A stretch of DNA of 64,000 bases from Saprospiraceae bacterium (GTDB lineage: Bacteria; Bacteroidota; Bacteroidia; Chitinophagales; Saprospiraceae): positions 48,125-112,124 of the forward strand of contig JADKAE010000050.1 of assembly GCA_016715405.1 (NCBI GenBank). Direction: 5' to 3'. This document shows, in pieces, positions 8,201-15,273 of the stretch; positions within the stretch are counted from its first letter, which is position 1; every line of letters begins with the position of its first letter. A program made the translations under genes and the position numbers. The notes beneath the pieces are model-generated. The model did no database searches, was not told the origin of the DNA, and saw only the letters and a list, made by a program, of their open reading frames with translations.

Positions 8201-10821
8201 CCTACGGGGGGTGCGGCGAGTTGGGAGCTATATGGATAGATTTCCTCAATGGCACACCGCCGTATACCGTAACCTGGGTCGGCCCCGTATCGGGTTCTAC
8301 CACAGTTAATGCTATTTTCTATGACATCCCCGATTTACCCGGTGGCCTATACAAAGTGACGATCACCGATGTGAATGGCTGTATGTATATGGAGTGGGTG
8401 ACGGTAATCACCGTAGTAGACAACCTTGGCGCTACATATACAGCTATCAATGGCGGTTGCGGCCAGCAAGGTTCTATCCAGGTGAATATTACCGGCGGCA
8501 CCCCCGCGTATACGCTTAATTGGAGCAGTGTAAACGCCAGTGGCTCATTTACAACCAATAATACGAGCTATACCATCAGCGGCCTGCCTACCGGTATCTA
8601 CGGCATTACAATTACGGACAGCAATGGTTGTACGGAGACGGGCAGCACGCAAATCCTCAATTCGCCTACCAACCTGAGTGCGCTGGCTACGCCAATGAAT
8701 GGCAACTGCAATCAGAACGGCGCTATCATGCTCACCATCGGTGGCGGTACGACCCCCTACTCGATCACCTGGAACGGCCCCGAGTCGGGAAGCGCTTCTA
8801 CGTCTTCTTCGAGCTATCTGATAGGCGACCTGAACCCAGGCGCATATACCATCACGATCACGGACTCTGGCAACTGCAGCGCGGTGCGCTCTGCCCAGGT
8901 CAATGCCGATTCGCAAGGACCAGTGGCCGGATTTAGTACGGCTACTAATATGATGACGGCGAGCTTTACCAATATTTCTTCTCAAGGTACTTATTCGTGG
9001 AACTTTGGCGATGGCGGTACCTCTACACAGACGAACCCGTCGCATACCTACCAGTCTCCCGGCGTTTACCAGGTTTGTCTAACGGTTACGAATTCCTGTG
9101 GCACAGATACGGAATGCCATACCGTTACGATTCAAGCACCGCCCAGTGTGGTTATTCTGGACGTGGGTGAGGTCAGCGGCACCTCGGGATCTATTGTGAA
9201 TGTGCCTGTGACGATCACTAACTGCGATTTACTGGTTTCGCTGGCCGGTTCGCTGAATATTGATAACCCGCTTATTGCCGATATAGTCGGCGTAAGTGCG
9301 GGGGCCATCCTGCCGCAATACAGCCCGGTAAATAATACGTTTACCTACTACGACAATACAGGACAGGGCATTCCCGTCACCGACGGCCAAATCCTGTTCT
9401 ACCTGCAGGTGCAACTTACCGGCAACCCCGGCACTTCAACCGACATTACGCTGGTTAATGCGCCGCTGGCTATCGAAGTGGGTAGTATTGTAAATGGTAT
9501 TCCTACTACCTTGCCTTTCCTGACCATTGAAGGTACGGTTACCATCAACTTTACCGGCGCGGTACAAGGCGAAGTAGCTACTTTCTGGGGGGCAGGCATT
9601 CCCAACGCGCTGGTGACGGCAAGCGGAGCTTCTTCGATTACCGCCCAAGAGTACACCGACCAGAACGGACATTACTTGTTGCCCGATCTGCCGCTTGGTG
9701 AAATGTACGACATCACCGCAGCCAGGGATACCATGCCCGAAAATGGGCTGTCGACATACGCCCTCTTTATCGGTCAGCGCTTTATTCTGGGTATGCAACC
9801 GCCGCAGATTTATTCGCCCTACCAGGTTATTGCAGGCGATGCTAACTGCAACGGCGCATTTACTACGCTCGATTTGTTCATCATCCAGCAATTGATTATC
9901 GGCGCTACCGATGACTTCCTGCAGTGCCCCTCCTGGGTGTTTGTGGCCGAAGGCGGCAATATGCCCGTCAACTTCGACGCTTATAACGTATTCCCTTACC
10001 CGGAGATGGACCAGATGATGGTGATGCACGATACGCTTGCAGATTTTATAGGGGTTAAAATCGGCGACATTCTCGGCCAGGCTAATCCCAATATGCTGCA
10101 AGGCGAAGATGACATCGACGAACGCGGCAATGGCGTACTCGAATTGGTCACCGCTAACCGAAGTGTCAAAGCCGGCGAAACCGTAGAATTGACCTTCCGG
10201 GCACGCAACTTCGAGGATATCGTCAGCTACCAGATGGGCTTGTGGTTCGACGCTTCACAACTGCAATATGACGGCTTCGAAAAAACGGGTAAAACCGAGT
10301 TTGCTACTGTAGCCGCCGGCGACCGCGAGTCGGCAGAAGGCCTCCTGCGCCTTAGCTGGTTTAGCGTAGACGGACAAGGCGTGTCGGCTAATAGCACCGA
10401 ACATTTGTTTACGGTTAGTTTCCGCGCCCTCAACGATATCGAAAATCTGGAAGGATTGCTCGATATCCGCGGTGAAAACATGCGCACGGAAGCCCATAAC
10501 ACGGCTGCCGACCGATTGAATATCACCCTTGCTTTTGAATCTGAGCAGGCAATTACTACTGCGGACTACCAGTTGTACCAAAACGTGCCCAACCCCTTCA
10601 AGGGCCTTACTACCATCAGCTTTGACCTGCCCGAAGATATGCAGGCCGAATTGCTGGTGCACGATCAACTGGGCCAACTGATTCGCCGTACGGAAGATTC
10701 CTACAGCAAAGGTCGCAACGATGTACAATGGCTTACCGAATCGCTTGCTCCCGGTGTCTATACTTACACGTTGAGGACCAAAGATTTTTCGGATACGAAG
10801 CATATGGTTATTTTGAGGTAA
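2266..10821 (+). CDS. Giant T9SS-secreted surface protein with Kazal, PPC, 18 SprB-type repeats, PKD, cohesin-like and dockerin-like domains
   Basis: About 2851 residues. The ATG at 2266 is preferred over the one at 2227 because it gives a signal peptide (MKPTTTIGLLLISLIVVVS, then a Q-S cleavage context). In order: dockerin-like Ca-binding loops (res ~28-112, GDANNNGKVN and DCNGDGIIND); cohesin-like beta-sandwich (~126-279); four Kazal-type inhibitor modules with C..VYQPVCGCNGVTY cores (~284-484); two bacterial pre-peptidase (PPC) domains (~489-745); 18 SprB-type repeats of ~80 residues (~746-2214, consensus NLP.GTYTVTVTDANGC); a PKD domain (~2218-2291, YSWNFGDGGTS); a second cohesin-like domain; a carboxypeptidase-regulatory-like domain; a dockerin-like loop (GDANCNGAFTTLD); a third cohesin-like domain; and a type A T9SS sorting tail (~2767-2851, YQNVPNPF...MVILR). 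It is probably an exported adhesin or scaffold. It heads a group with the next two T9SS genes. No frameshift in 8.6 kb. Confidence 0.93.
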   Translation: MKPTTTIGLLLISLIVVVSIPVNGQSIWPGDANNNGKVNAIDLLYWGAAYGSMGSPRNNVSTAWQAQQMPPPWLQQFPGNVNYAYADCNGDGIINDADMDNAIVENYGKTHGAVNDEDFEIGLPGFDPTLGVIANASIVAPGQEITLTFSLGDADFPISNFYGVAFTLEYSSQLVMGNTFLFLPESGGWTAPQGSLHHLAISNPQSGVAGIALTRSDLSEVSGYGNIGKLSIFAGQLPQGVVSDTILFKVGNIYLVDKNLQTTRVANSQARVVISSVSSPQTLCPPVVEPVCGSNGITFLNSCYALAAGITDYTPGVCYVGCVNPNEMNPNAVCPTVYQPVCGCNGVTYLNSCEAEAAGVVSYVNGPCNANTTCYDPIYVITSGNTSLDATTGVITNNCPQDYQPVCGCNGVTYTNACVAESNGIVYYTPGTCNTTCVDPTQMNPNAICTSVYDPVCGCNGITYINECQADAAGVMSYTPGVCGQSSPWCNEAVPIQCGDFKAYETTVGAGNNINAYPGCSASTYLGPDRVYVLNKTTVGDLQIGLEIITPGLNLDIFLLSGSCSQVTCLRSSTTSNNQTNNEGIVLEDAPIGVYYIIVDAKNANWQGEYRLEVNCGYLYCGDAISLTCGQPFSYNNINGNDDVSLYGCDNNIYNVENNGPEVVHYFTTTSAGPVTINLTGLSANLELFLLRSCDRGDCVTFSQNPGNSSEQISTYLPAGTYYVVVDGYNGATSNYNLTVNCSSACNFNLTSVTSTPSSCGQSNGSITLISSGGTAAYLVYFSGPVSGSFTTYSHNCTISNLPAGTYTITKIDANGCSDTEVVTVGSLGNLNFTLTPVNATCGMPGSLHVVISNSVGPFTVYVSGPVNATLNTSSTNFNINNLPAGTYTVQITNAAGCSSSHQATISSGGGNFYFTATPNGATCGQSGSIHVVTHYGSAPYTVVIQGPVSGSTVTYSNNFNIINLPAGTYTVTIEDNNWCSYTTVVTIPGGNLSINAVVNNGVCGQYGSIVVGISNGSPPYTITWTGPVTGNIVTSSSTYTIPNLPNGTYLIKVEDGNWCMAQTTVYVNNSGGYLSTTVTPNPGICNQPGSIWVGMNNGTAPFSVSWTGPVNGNTTTFAYSLNIPNLPAGSYTVTVVDVNGCSKTTTVVVTTSSNLNVIAAPEPAICGQNGAIWLDFYNGVAPYTITWAGPVNGSATTASNGYNITNLPSGTYIVTVTSANGCSKTTTVVVPSSGNLNVIAAPEPAICGQNGAIWLDFYNGVAPYTITWVGPVNGSATTASNGYNINNLPSGTYIVTVTSANGCSKTTTVVVPSSAGNLNVIAAPEPAICGQNGAIWLDFFNGVAPYTIVWSGPVNGSATTASNGFNIANLPAGTYTIVVTSANGCSDTVVVTLPTTTGYIDIVGSPSPGNCNQYGYIHIGINSGSPNFTVTWTGPVSGSATTSNFFYNIANLPSGTYTIIVTDANGCTDTVVVTLNNGQGNIDLQAALIYNECGQYNTIWIDIIGGNGPYVIMWTGTVNGMVTIPGNAYEIPDLPPGTYTIKVTDIYGCMDTVVIIVYPAPVNLFTASPGSGLCGALGSINVNVTAGTSNYTLTWAGPVSGSTTIAGLSYTIPNLPAGVYTLTLVDANGCAETETVTIVYNSPVNLQASLIYNECGQYNTIWIDIVGGTGPYVIMWTGTVNGMVTIPGNAYEIPNLPPGTYTIKVTDIYGCMDTQIIIVYPAPINIFTATPNNGLCGSTGSIGISITGGTPNYSLSWSGPVSGSATVSGVAYTIQNLPSGTYTIVLIDSNGCAETETVVVNNNISAIDLVVTPVPGNCNQNGSLWVDINGGHAPFVLTWNGPVSGSVTISINGYSIPNLPSGTYVVTVTDSYGCTDTVTVVLVNNSGNLSITAVPINGDCGQPGSIHVGITGGTPGFMVMWTGPVSGMVTTNDFFYNINNLPSGTYTVTVKDANNCTDTEVVVINNAGGDLQVSIMPTYGGCGELGAIWIDFLNGTPPYTVTWVGPVSGSTTVNAIFYDIPDLPGGLYKVTITDVNGCMYMEWVTVITVVDNLGATYTAINGGCGQQGSIQVNITGGTPAYTLNWSSVNASGSFTTNNTSYTISGLPTGIYGITITDSNGCTETGSTQILNSPTNLSALATPMNGNCNQNGAIMLTIGGGTTPYSITWNGPESGSASTSSSSYLIGDLNPGAYTITITDSGNCSAVRSAQVNADSQGPVAGFSTATNMMTASFTNISSQGTYSWNFGDGGTSTQTNPSHTYQSPGVYQVCLTVTNSCGTDTECHTVTIQAPPSVVILDVGEVSGTSGSIVNVPVTITNCDLLVSLAGSLNIDNPLIADIVGVSAGAILPQYSPVNNTFTYYDNTGQGIPVTDGQILFYLQVQLTGNPGTSTDITLVNAPLAIEVGSIVNGIPTTLPFLTIEGTVTINFTGAVQGEVATFWGAGIPNALVTASGASSITAQEYTDQNGHYLLPDLPLGEMYDITAARDTMPENGLSTYALFIGQRFILGMQPPQIYSPYQVIAGDANCNGAFTTLDLFIIQQLIIGATDDFLQCPSWVFVAEGGNMPVNFDAYNVFPYPEMDQMMVMHDTLADFIGVKIGDILGQANPNMLQGEDDIDERGNGVLELVTANRSVKAGETVELTFRARNFEDIVSYQMGLWFDASQLQYDGFEKTGKTEFATVAAGDRESAEGLLRLSWFSVDGQGVSANSTEHLFTVSFRALNDIENLEGLLDIRGENMRTEAHNTAADRLNITLAFESEQAITTADYQLYQNVPNPFKGLTTISFDLPEDMQAELLVHDQLGQLIRRTEDSYSKGRNDVQWLTESLAPGVYTYTLRTKDFSDTKHMVILR
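5731..6465 (+). repeat. Three near-identical 243/246-bp tandem units (SprB repeats 6-8)
   Basis: Units start at 5731, 5974 and 6220. They agree closely at DNA as well as protein level, unlike the neighbouring repeats, so they look like a recent amplification or a gene-conversion patch inside the giant surface gene. Confidence 0.85.
6706..7677 (+). repeat. Two-domain (486-bp) duplication inside the SprB array (repeats 10-11 and 12-13)
   Basis: The pair at 6706-7191 recurs at 7192-7677. Repeats 10 and 12 share almost the same protein (LIYNECGQYNTIWIDI core) but differ at many third codon positions. This is an older duplication kept under protein-level constraint. Confidence 0.8.
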
Positions 10822-10825
10822 ATGC

Positions 10826-10898
10826 GGTTGTCAGTTGTCGGTTGTCAGTTGTCGGTTCTCTGAAAAGAACGGATAACTGACAACCGACAACCGACCAC
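10826..10898. repeat. Heptamer-based hairpin repeat (GTTGTCG/GTTGTCA type)
   Basis: The left arm is built of 7-bp words GTCAGTT/GTCGGTT. The right arm carries their reverse complements (AACTGACAACCGACAACCG), with a short loop around TCTGAAAAGA. It fills the gap between two T9SS genes. The same words recur at 25.5, 36.7 and 46.3 kb. Confidence 0.8.
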
Positions 10899-10921
10899 CC
10901 CTTCCCCCAACCGATTTAACT

Positions 10922-12826
10922 ATGGGAAAATCATTTTATTGGCTGGCCCTGGCAGCCGGCCTCATATGGGGGCAAGTAGCCCCGGCGCAGACTATTACAC
11001 TCAGTATGCCTGATACTAGTGTACTAAATGGAACCACGCTCGCTCTCGACATCACTTGCACCGATTTTGACTCTATCGTCAGCATGCAGTTTTCTATCAA
11101 CTGGAATACCAGCGTGCTCGATTACCAATCCTTTGAGCGTATCGACCTCGATTATGTGGCTATAGGCGATTTTCAGGCTGACGACGGCGAACTCCGCTTT
11201 TCCTGGTTCGATGTAGCGGGTTTTGGCCAGTCCATACCGGATGGCAGTGTCGTTGTACGTTTGATTTTTGAAGTAGTAGGCACGCCCGGTTCTTTTACGT
11301 TGTTGCCCATTACCGATACGCCCCTTGCTATTCAAATTTTTACGGCGGGAAGCATGCCCGGACTTTACGATCCGGTTGCCCTGCAGCAGGACACAGGCCG
11401 GGTGGAAGTCATCTCCCCGGCCGATGTCGAAGTCAGTGTTACCAGTGTGCGCTGTTTTGGCGAAAACAACGGTGCAATCGATGTGACCATTGCCGACGCG
11501 CCTTCGGGTTATACCCTCCAATGGACCGGCCCCGGCAATTTCACTGCCAATACAGAAGACCTGGCAGGTCTGGAAGCGGGCGACTATACGCTTTTTTTGC
11601 GCGATCAGGATGGACAGGTGATCTATCAGGTCACGTATACGATTGTCGGTCCCGCTTTGCTAATATTAGAATCGCTCGATGTTACAGACGCTTTTTGTGA
11701 AGAACCTGTCGGTAGCCTGATTACTTTTGTTTCGGGCGGTGTGACGCCTTATTCGCTGGATATTGGCAATGGTCCAGTGGCTGCAACCCAACTCTCCGGA
11801 CTTGTGGCAGGTAATTACGACCTGACTATAACCGATGCTAACGGATGCCGCATAGATACTTTGTTTGTGATAGGCGGCCCGGTGTCGCCAATAGTCAATT
11901 TATCCGATACCACTACTTTTTGCATCGGACTTACCGGCCTGCTCGAAGCCGGTGATCACAGCAGCTATCAATGGTCGACCGGCGAAACCACACCTGATAT
12001 AAGCGTGACCGATGCGGGAGCTTATAGCGTAACCGTAACGAGCAGCGAAGGATGCCAGGCAGCTGATACCACCCTCGTCGTATTCTCCAGCGATGTCAAC
12101 CTGAGCTTTAGCAATATTGTCACCTTGCTTTGCCAGGGCGATTCACTGCAATTGCAGGTTAGTGGAGCCAGTACGTATAGCTGGATCGACACATCGGGCA
12201 CGCTCAGCGCACTCGATACGCCGTTTCCGTATGCCAAACCCCAAGTTACAACCACCTATACCGTTATTGGCGTGAGTGCCTGCGGAACGGATACCGCCTC
12301 TATCGAAGTAGAAGTATACCCTGTGACGGCCACGGCTGGCCCTGATACTTGTATCGGCAGAGGAGTGCCGCTGCAGCTCTACGCCTCGGGAGGAGAATTT
12401 TATCAGTGGGCCGACGCCGAGTATCCGGTCAGCAACCCGTTTATTCCCAATCCCATTGTAGAACCCGAAGACAGCATCGACTACATTGTCACGATAGTTG
12501 ACTCCAACGCCTGCGTGATTCGCGACACCATTAGTGTAATGGTGGGAACCAACCCGCTGGATATTACCCGCATTAACCTGATCACACCCAATGACGACGG
12601 TAAAAACGACGGGTTAGATTTCGGCAGTATAGGCAAATACGGGCCCAACAGCCTCAGAGTGTATAATCGCTGGGGCGACCTGGTTTACCAAAAAGTGGAC
12701 TATCAAAGTGACGACGAACGTTTTGACGGCACTTCGAAGGGACAACCGCTTCCTGCCGGGACTTATTATTATGTATTAGCCTTCAAGACGGGCACCATCA
12801 AACAAGCGCTTACGATAGTGCGGTAA
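10922..12826 (+). CDS. T9SS type B (gliding-motility-associated C-terminal) surface protein with cohesin-like and SprB-like domains
   Basis: 634 residues with a signal peptide (about 1-23, ending GQVAPAQ). Residues ~25-160 form a cohesin-like domain (VSMQFSINWNTSVLDY, LRFSWFDVAG) related to the third such domain of the upstream giant protein. SprB-like or Ig-like modules follow (TLQWTGPGNFTA; SYQWSTGETTPDISVTDAG). The last ~85 residues match the type B CTD: ITPNDDGKNDGLDF, VYNRWGDLVYQ, LPAGTYYYVL, TIVR. Type B tails often have a dedicated PorP/SprF protein, and exactly such a gene follows 10 bases downstream, so the two probably form one operon and one export/anchoring unit on the cell surface. 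The ligand is unknown. Confidence 0.9.
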   Translation: MGKSFYWLALAAGLIWGQVAPAQTITLSMPDTSVLNGTTLALDITCTDFDSIVSMQFSINWNTSVLDYQSFERIDLDYVAIGDFQADDGELRFSWFDVAGFGQSIPDGSVVVRLIFEVVGTPGSFTLLPITDTPLAIQIFTAGSMPGLYDPVALQQDTGRVEVISPADVEVSVTSVRCFGENNGAIDVTIADAPSGYTLQWTGPGNFTANTEDLAGLEAGDYTLFLRDQDGQVIYQVTYTIVGPALLILESLDVTDAFCEEPVGSLITFVSGGVTPYSLDIGNGPVAATQLSGLVAGNYDLTITDANGCRIDTLFVIGGPVSPIVNLSDTTTFCIGLTGLLEAGDHSSYQWSTGETTPDISVTDAGAYSVTVTSSEGCQAADTTLVVFSSDVNLSFSNIVTLLCQGDSLQLQVSGASTYSWIDTSGTLSALDTPFPYAKPQVTTTYTVIGVSACGTDTASIEVEVYPVTATAGPDTCIGRGVPLQLYASGGEFYQWADAEYPVSNPFIPNPIVEPEDSIDYIVTIVDSNACVIRDTISVMVGTNPLDITRINLITPNDDGKNDGLDFGSIGKYGPNSLRVYNRWGDLVYQKVDYQSDDERFDGTSKGQPLPAGTYYYVLAFKTGTIKQALTIVR

Positions 12827-12836
12827 TGTCTGACCT

Positions 12837-13766
12837 ATGAAAAAACTACTACTACTCTTTGTTTTATCCATCCCTGTGGGGCTTTGGGCGCAACAACTCC
12901 CCGAAAGAAGCCCTTTCGGAGAAACCGGTTTTTTGTGGAATCCTGCCATGACGGCTCCCTGGAACTACTATGAAATCGACGCCGGCTTTCGCCAGGAATG
13001 GCTCGGCTTTGAAGATGCCCCGCAAACCGCTTATCTGGGTATTCAATATCCTTTCGAAAAAGAAAATATGAGCCTGGGCGGTTATTTTATGCACGATGCC
13101 GTCAATCCTATCAAGACCAATACGTTTGCTTTGACCTATGCCTACAAACTGGAGCCGGGGTTCAAACGCTATGACCAGCTATCCATAGGTTTAATGGGAA
13201 GTGTTACCCACATATTTGTAGACGGCCTCGACGTAGTGGTGAAAGACCCCGACGACGACTATGTGCCGGTGGGAGAAAACAACAAATTATCGCCCAATGT
13301 GGGCTTCGGGGTGTTTTATATTTCCCAGGTGCGCGATCCCTATAAAAAAAATGCCCTGTATGCCGGCTTGGGATGTACACAGTCGATCCCTTCAAATGTC
13401 ATCTTCGACCAAACCGGCAGCTTGGGCAACTTCAAAAGAGCCTTGCACGGCAATGCCCTTTTTGGAGCACGTATAATCAAGGAATCTATGCTGCTTGAAC
13501 CCTCGATTTGGGTAAATTACAGCGTTGTGAATAGGTTAAATGTCAATCTTTCCTTCCGTATCGAGCAGTTTGACTCATTTTGGGCGGGCTTGACTTACAC
13601 CACCAATCAAACCCTTGCCTTACAGGTAGGTTCGGTATTTAACAAGGGATTTGTAAAAGACGGCTCGTTGCGGGTAGGGCTACTTGGCTCTTATAATATC
13701 GGTACTTTTGGCCAAGCTCGCGGATTGGGCTTCGAATGTTACCTCGCCTATCGCTTTGAATTGTAG
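12837..13766 (+). CDS. PorP/SprF family type IX secretion outer-membrane protein
   Basis: 309 residues with a signal peptide (MKKLLLLFVLSIPVGLWAQ). It has the family features: PERSPFGETGFLWNPAMTAP near the N-terminus, alternating beta strands (YLGIQYPFEKENMSLGGYF), and a terminal strand ending in YLAYRFEL. PorP/SprF proteins are outer-membrane beta-barrels that assist secretion or attachment of T9SS type B cargo. The gene starts 10 bases after the type B protein, which is its likely partner. Family assignment is firm; the specific partner is inferred from adjacency. Confidence 0.9.
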   Translation: MKKLLLLFVLSIPVGLWAQQLPERSPFGETGFLWNPAMTAPWNYYEIDAGFRQEWLGFEDAPQTAYLGIQYPFEKENMSLGGYFMHDAVNPIKTNTFALTYAYKLEPGFKRYDQLSIGLMGSVTHIFVDGLDVVVKDPDDDYVPVGENNKLSPNVGFGVFYISQVRDPYKKNALYAGLGCTQSIPSNVIFDQTGSLGNFKRALHGNALFGARIIKESMLLEPSIWVNYSVVNRLNVNLSFRIEQFDSFWAGLTYTTNQTLALQVGSVFNKGFVKDGSLRVGLLGSYNIGTFGQARGLGFECYLAYRFEL

Positions 13767-13782
13767 CGAATCATTAAATTTG
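13756..13782 (+). promoter_or_regulatory. Candidate promoter of the TetR gene
   Basis: A TAAATTTG word (13775-13782) fits the Bacteroidota -7 consensus TAnnTTTG and lies 30 bases before the ATG at 13813. The nearest TTG (13756-13758) is 16 bases upstream rather than the preferred 19, so the -33 element is weak. Confidence 0.4.
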
Positions 13783-13812
13783 CTGCATGACCAAAGTGGT
13801 TGCAAAGCGATT

Positions 13813-14391
13813 ATGTCTGACAACTCAACAAAAAAGCAAATTATCCTTGAAGCCGCCGCCCGCTTGTTTCGCGATAAAGGCTACTCCGCCACGTCTATGC
13901 GCGACCTGGCTGACGCGGTGCAGCTCAAGGCTTCGAGCTTATACAATCATATCGCCTCGAAAGAAGAAATTCTTCAGACAATATGCTTTGACAATGCCCA
14001 TCGATTTTTAGCGGGTATGACGGAAATAGAGCAATTGCAGGTAAGCGCAACCCACAAAATCGAAGCCCTTATTCGCCTCCATATTCACATCGCCAAAGAA
14101 GACCTTACTTCGGTAACCGCTTTTAATGACGAGTGGCGACATCTCAGCGAACCACACCTTGGCAACTTCAAATCGCTGCGTAAATCTTACGAAAGCCGGT
14201 TTAAAGCTATCATAGAGGCGGGTATTCAGGCCGGCGAACTCAGACCGCTACATGCTTCAGTGCTGCTCTATACGCTGTTTTCATCCGTAAGGTGGTTGTA
14301 CGATTGGTTTAAACCGGAGCGAAGCCTGAGTGCTGATATGCTGGAAAGTGAAATCATTACCATATTGCTAAATGGCATGATATTGAAATAA
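13813..14391 (+). CDS. TetR/AcrR family transcriptional regulator, candidate repressor of paa genes
   Basis: 192 residues. The frame is open further upstream, but the ATG at 13813 starts the standard TetR N-terminus (KKQIILEAAARLFRDKGYSATSMRDLADAV, then the recognition helix region LKASSLYNHIASKEEIL). The C-terminal helical half (~60-190) is the ligand-binding and dimerisation part. TetR-family PaaR proteins repress phenylacetate genes and are released by phenylacetyl-CoA. Two genes downstream is paaABC, and a perfect palindrome sits in the paaA promoter. The role as paa regulator is inferred from this arrangement. Confidence 0.88.
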   Translation: MSDNSTKKQIILEAAARLFRDKGYSATSMRDLADAVQLKASSLYNHIASKEEILQTICFDNAHRFLAGMTEIEQLQVSATHKIEALIRLHIHIAKEDLTSVTAFNDEWRHLSEPHLGNFKSLRKSYESRFKAIIEAGIQAGELRPLHASVLLYTLFSSVRWLYDWFKPERSLSADMLESEIITILLNGMILK

Positions 14392-14452
14392 TGCCACATA
14401 CAGGAACCCAAATTCCCTCTTGTGTCGTTATTGAAAGTATTAATTATAAAGT

Positions 14453-15187
14453 ATGGACTTCTTCAATGTATCTATGCCCTACACTACTGTCCAGCCGGAA
14501 ACCCTCGACGGACTGCTGGCCGATGGGTGGCGTATCCTAAGCAAGGGATTCGTGCGGCATAGCCATGCTTTAGCGGATGAATCAGAATTGCCCAATGACG
14601 ATAATTGGTGCCGCACAATCCCCGTTCGTATTCGCCTCAGCAATTTTCGACTTTCAAAAAGCCAGCGCCAACTCATGCGTCGCAACAGCGACCTGCATGT
14701 CAATATTCAACCCATCCAGGTGGATGCCGATAAACACCTGCTTTTTAATAAACACTACCTCCAGCGGTTTAAAAAACTCAACGCCATCCATGTTTTTCTA
14801 CGGGCGGATTCGGCTACCAGCCCATGCGAAGGTATCGAGTTTAATGTGTGGAAAGACGGCAGGCTTATTGCCTATAGCACCATCCACGTAGGTCGGGAAG
14901 GAGTATCAAGTACGTATGCTTTTTACGACCCCGACGAATCCAACCGCAGTCTGGGCGTATTTACCATGCTCCTCGAAATCAACTACGCCCAGCAAAATGG
15001 AAAGGCCTTTTATTACCCCGGCTATGTGTACGACAAGCCATCGAAGATGGATTATAAAAGAAATTTTTTCGGTATAGAATATTACAATTGGAAAAACAAG
15101 TGGGCCCCTTTCCAGCGAGGCACCACCCCCGAATTGCCTCCCGAGGTTTTTCCGGAAATCAGCATAAGCGATAAATCTCAGCAGTAA
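14453..15187 (+). CDS. Arginyl/leucyl-tRNA-protein transferase (Ate/Bpt) family homologue
   Basis: 244 residues. The N-terminal half resembles the Bpt/Ate N-domain: a WCRTIPVRIRLSNF segment followed by SQRQLMRRNSDL, corresponding to the usual PVRV..F..SRSQRR..RRN.DL. The C-terminal half has a GNAT-like fold signature: STYAFYDPDESNRSLGVF, then EINYAQ, YYPGYVY and KMDYKRNFFG. Family enzymes add Leu or Arg to protein N-termini to create N-degrons. The paired cysteine motif of canonical Bpt is reduced to a single Cys, so substrate and activity are uncertain. It lies between the TetR gene and paaA; no link to phenylacetate metabolism is known to me. Confidence 0.65.
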   Translation: MDFFNVSMPYTTVQPETLDGLLADGWRILSKGFVRHSHALADESELPNDDNWCRTIPVRIRLSNFRLSKSQRQLMRRNSDLHVNIQPIQVDADKHLLFNKHYLQRFKKLNAIHVFLRADSATSPCEGIEFNVWKDGRLIAYSTIHVGREGVSSTYAFYDPDESNRSLGVFTMLLEINYAQQNGKAFYYPGYVYDKPSKMDYKRNFFGIEYYNWKNKWAPFQRGTTPELPPEVFPEISISDKSQQ

Positions 15188-15208
15188 CCCCCCTTGTTTC
15201 CGAACAAT

Positions 15209-15224
15209 ACGAACGAATGTTCGT
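15209..15224. promoter_or_regulatory. Palindromic operator in the paaA promoter (probable TetR site)
   Basis: Perfect inverted repeat ACGAAC-GAAT-GTTCGT. It overlaps the expected -33 position of the TATATTTG promoter at 15242, so a bound repressor would block RNA polymerase. The nearby TetR gene product is the obvious candidate binder (inference). Confidence 0.7.
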
Positions 15225-15249
15225 TTTTATATAAAAAGCGCTATATTTG
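15220..15249 (+). promoter_or_regulatory. Promoter of paaABC
   Basis: TATATTTG at 15242-15249 is a full match to the Bacteroidota -7 motif TAnnTTTG. Nineteen bases upstream lies TTC (15220-15222), a near match to the -33 TTG. The paaA ATG follows at 15274. Confidence 0.65.
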
Positions 15250-15273
15250 TACCGTAAAAAAGCCGCGGCAGCT

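Noticed and set aside
9436..10101. 221-residue antisense ORF in the giant surface gene
   Set aside because: It is opposite recognisable cohesin-like and dockerin-like domains and has no family features of its own.
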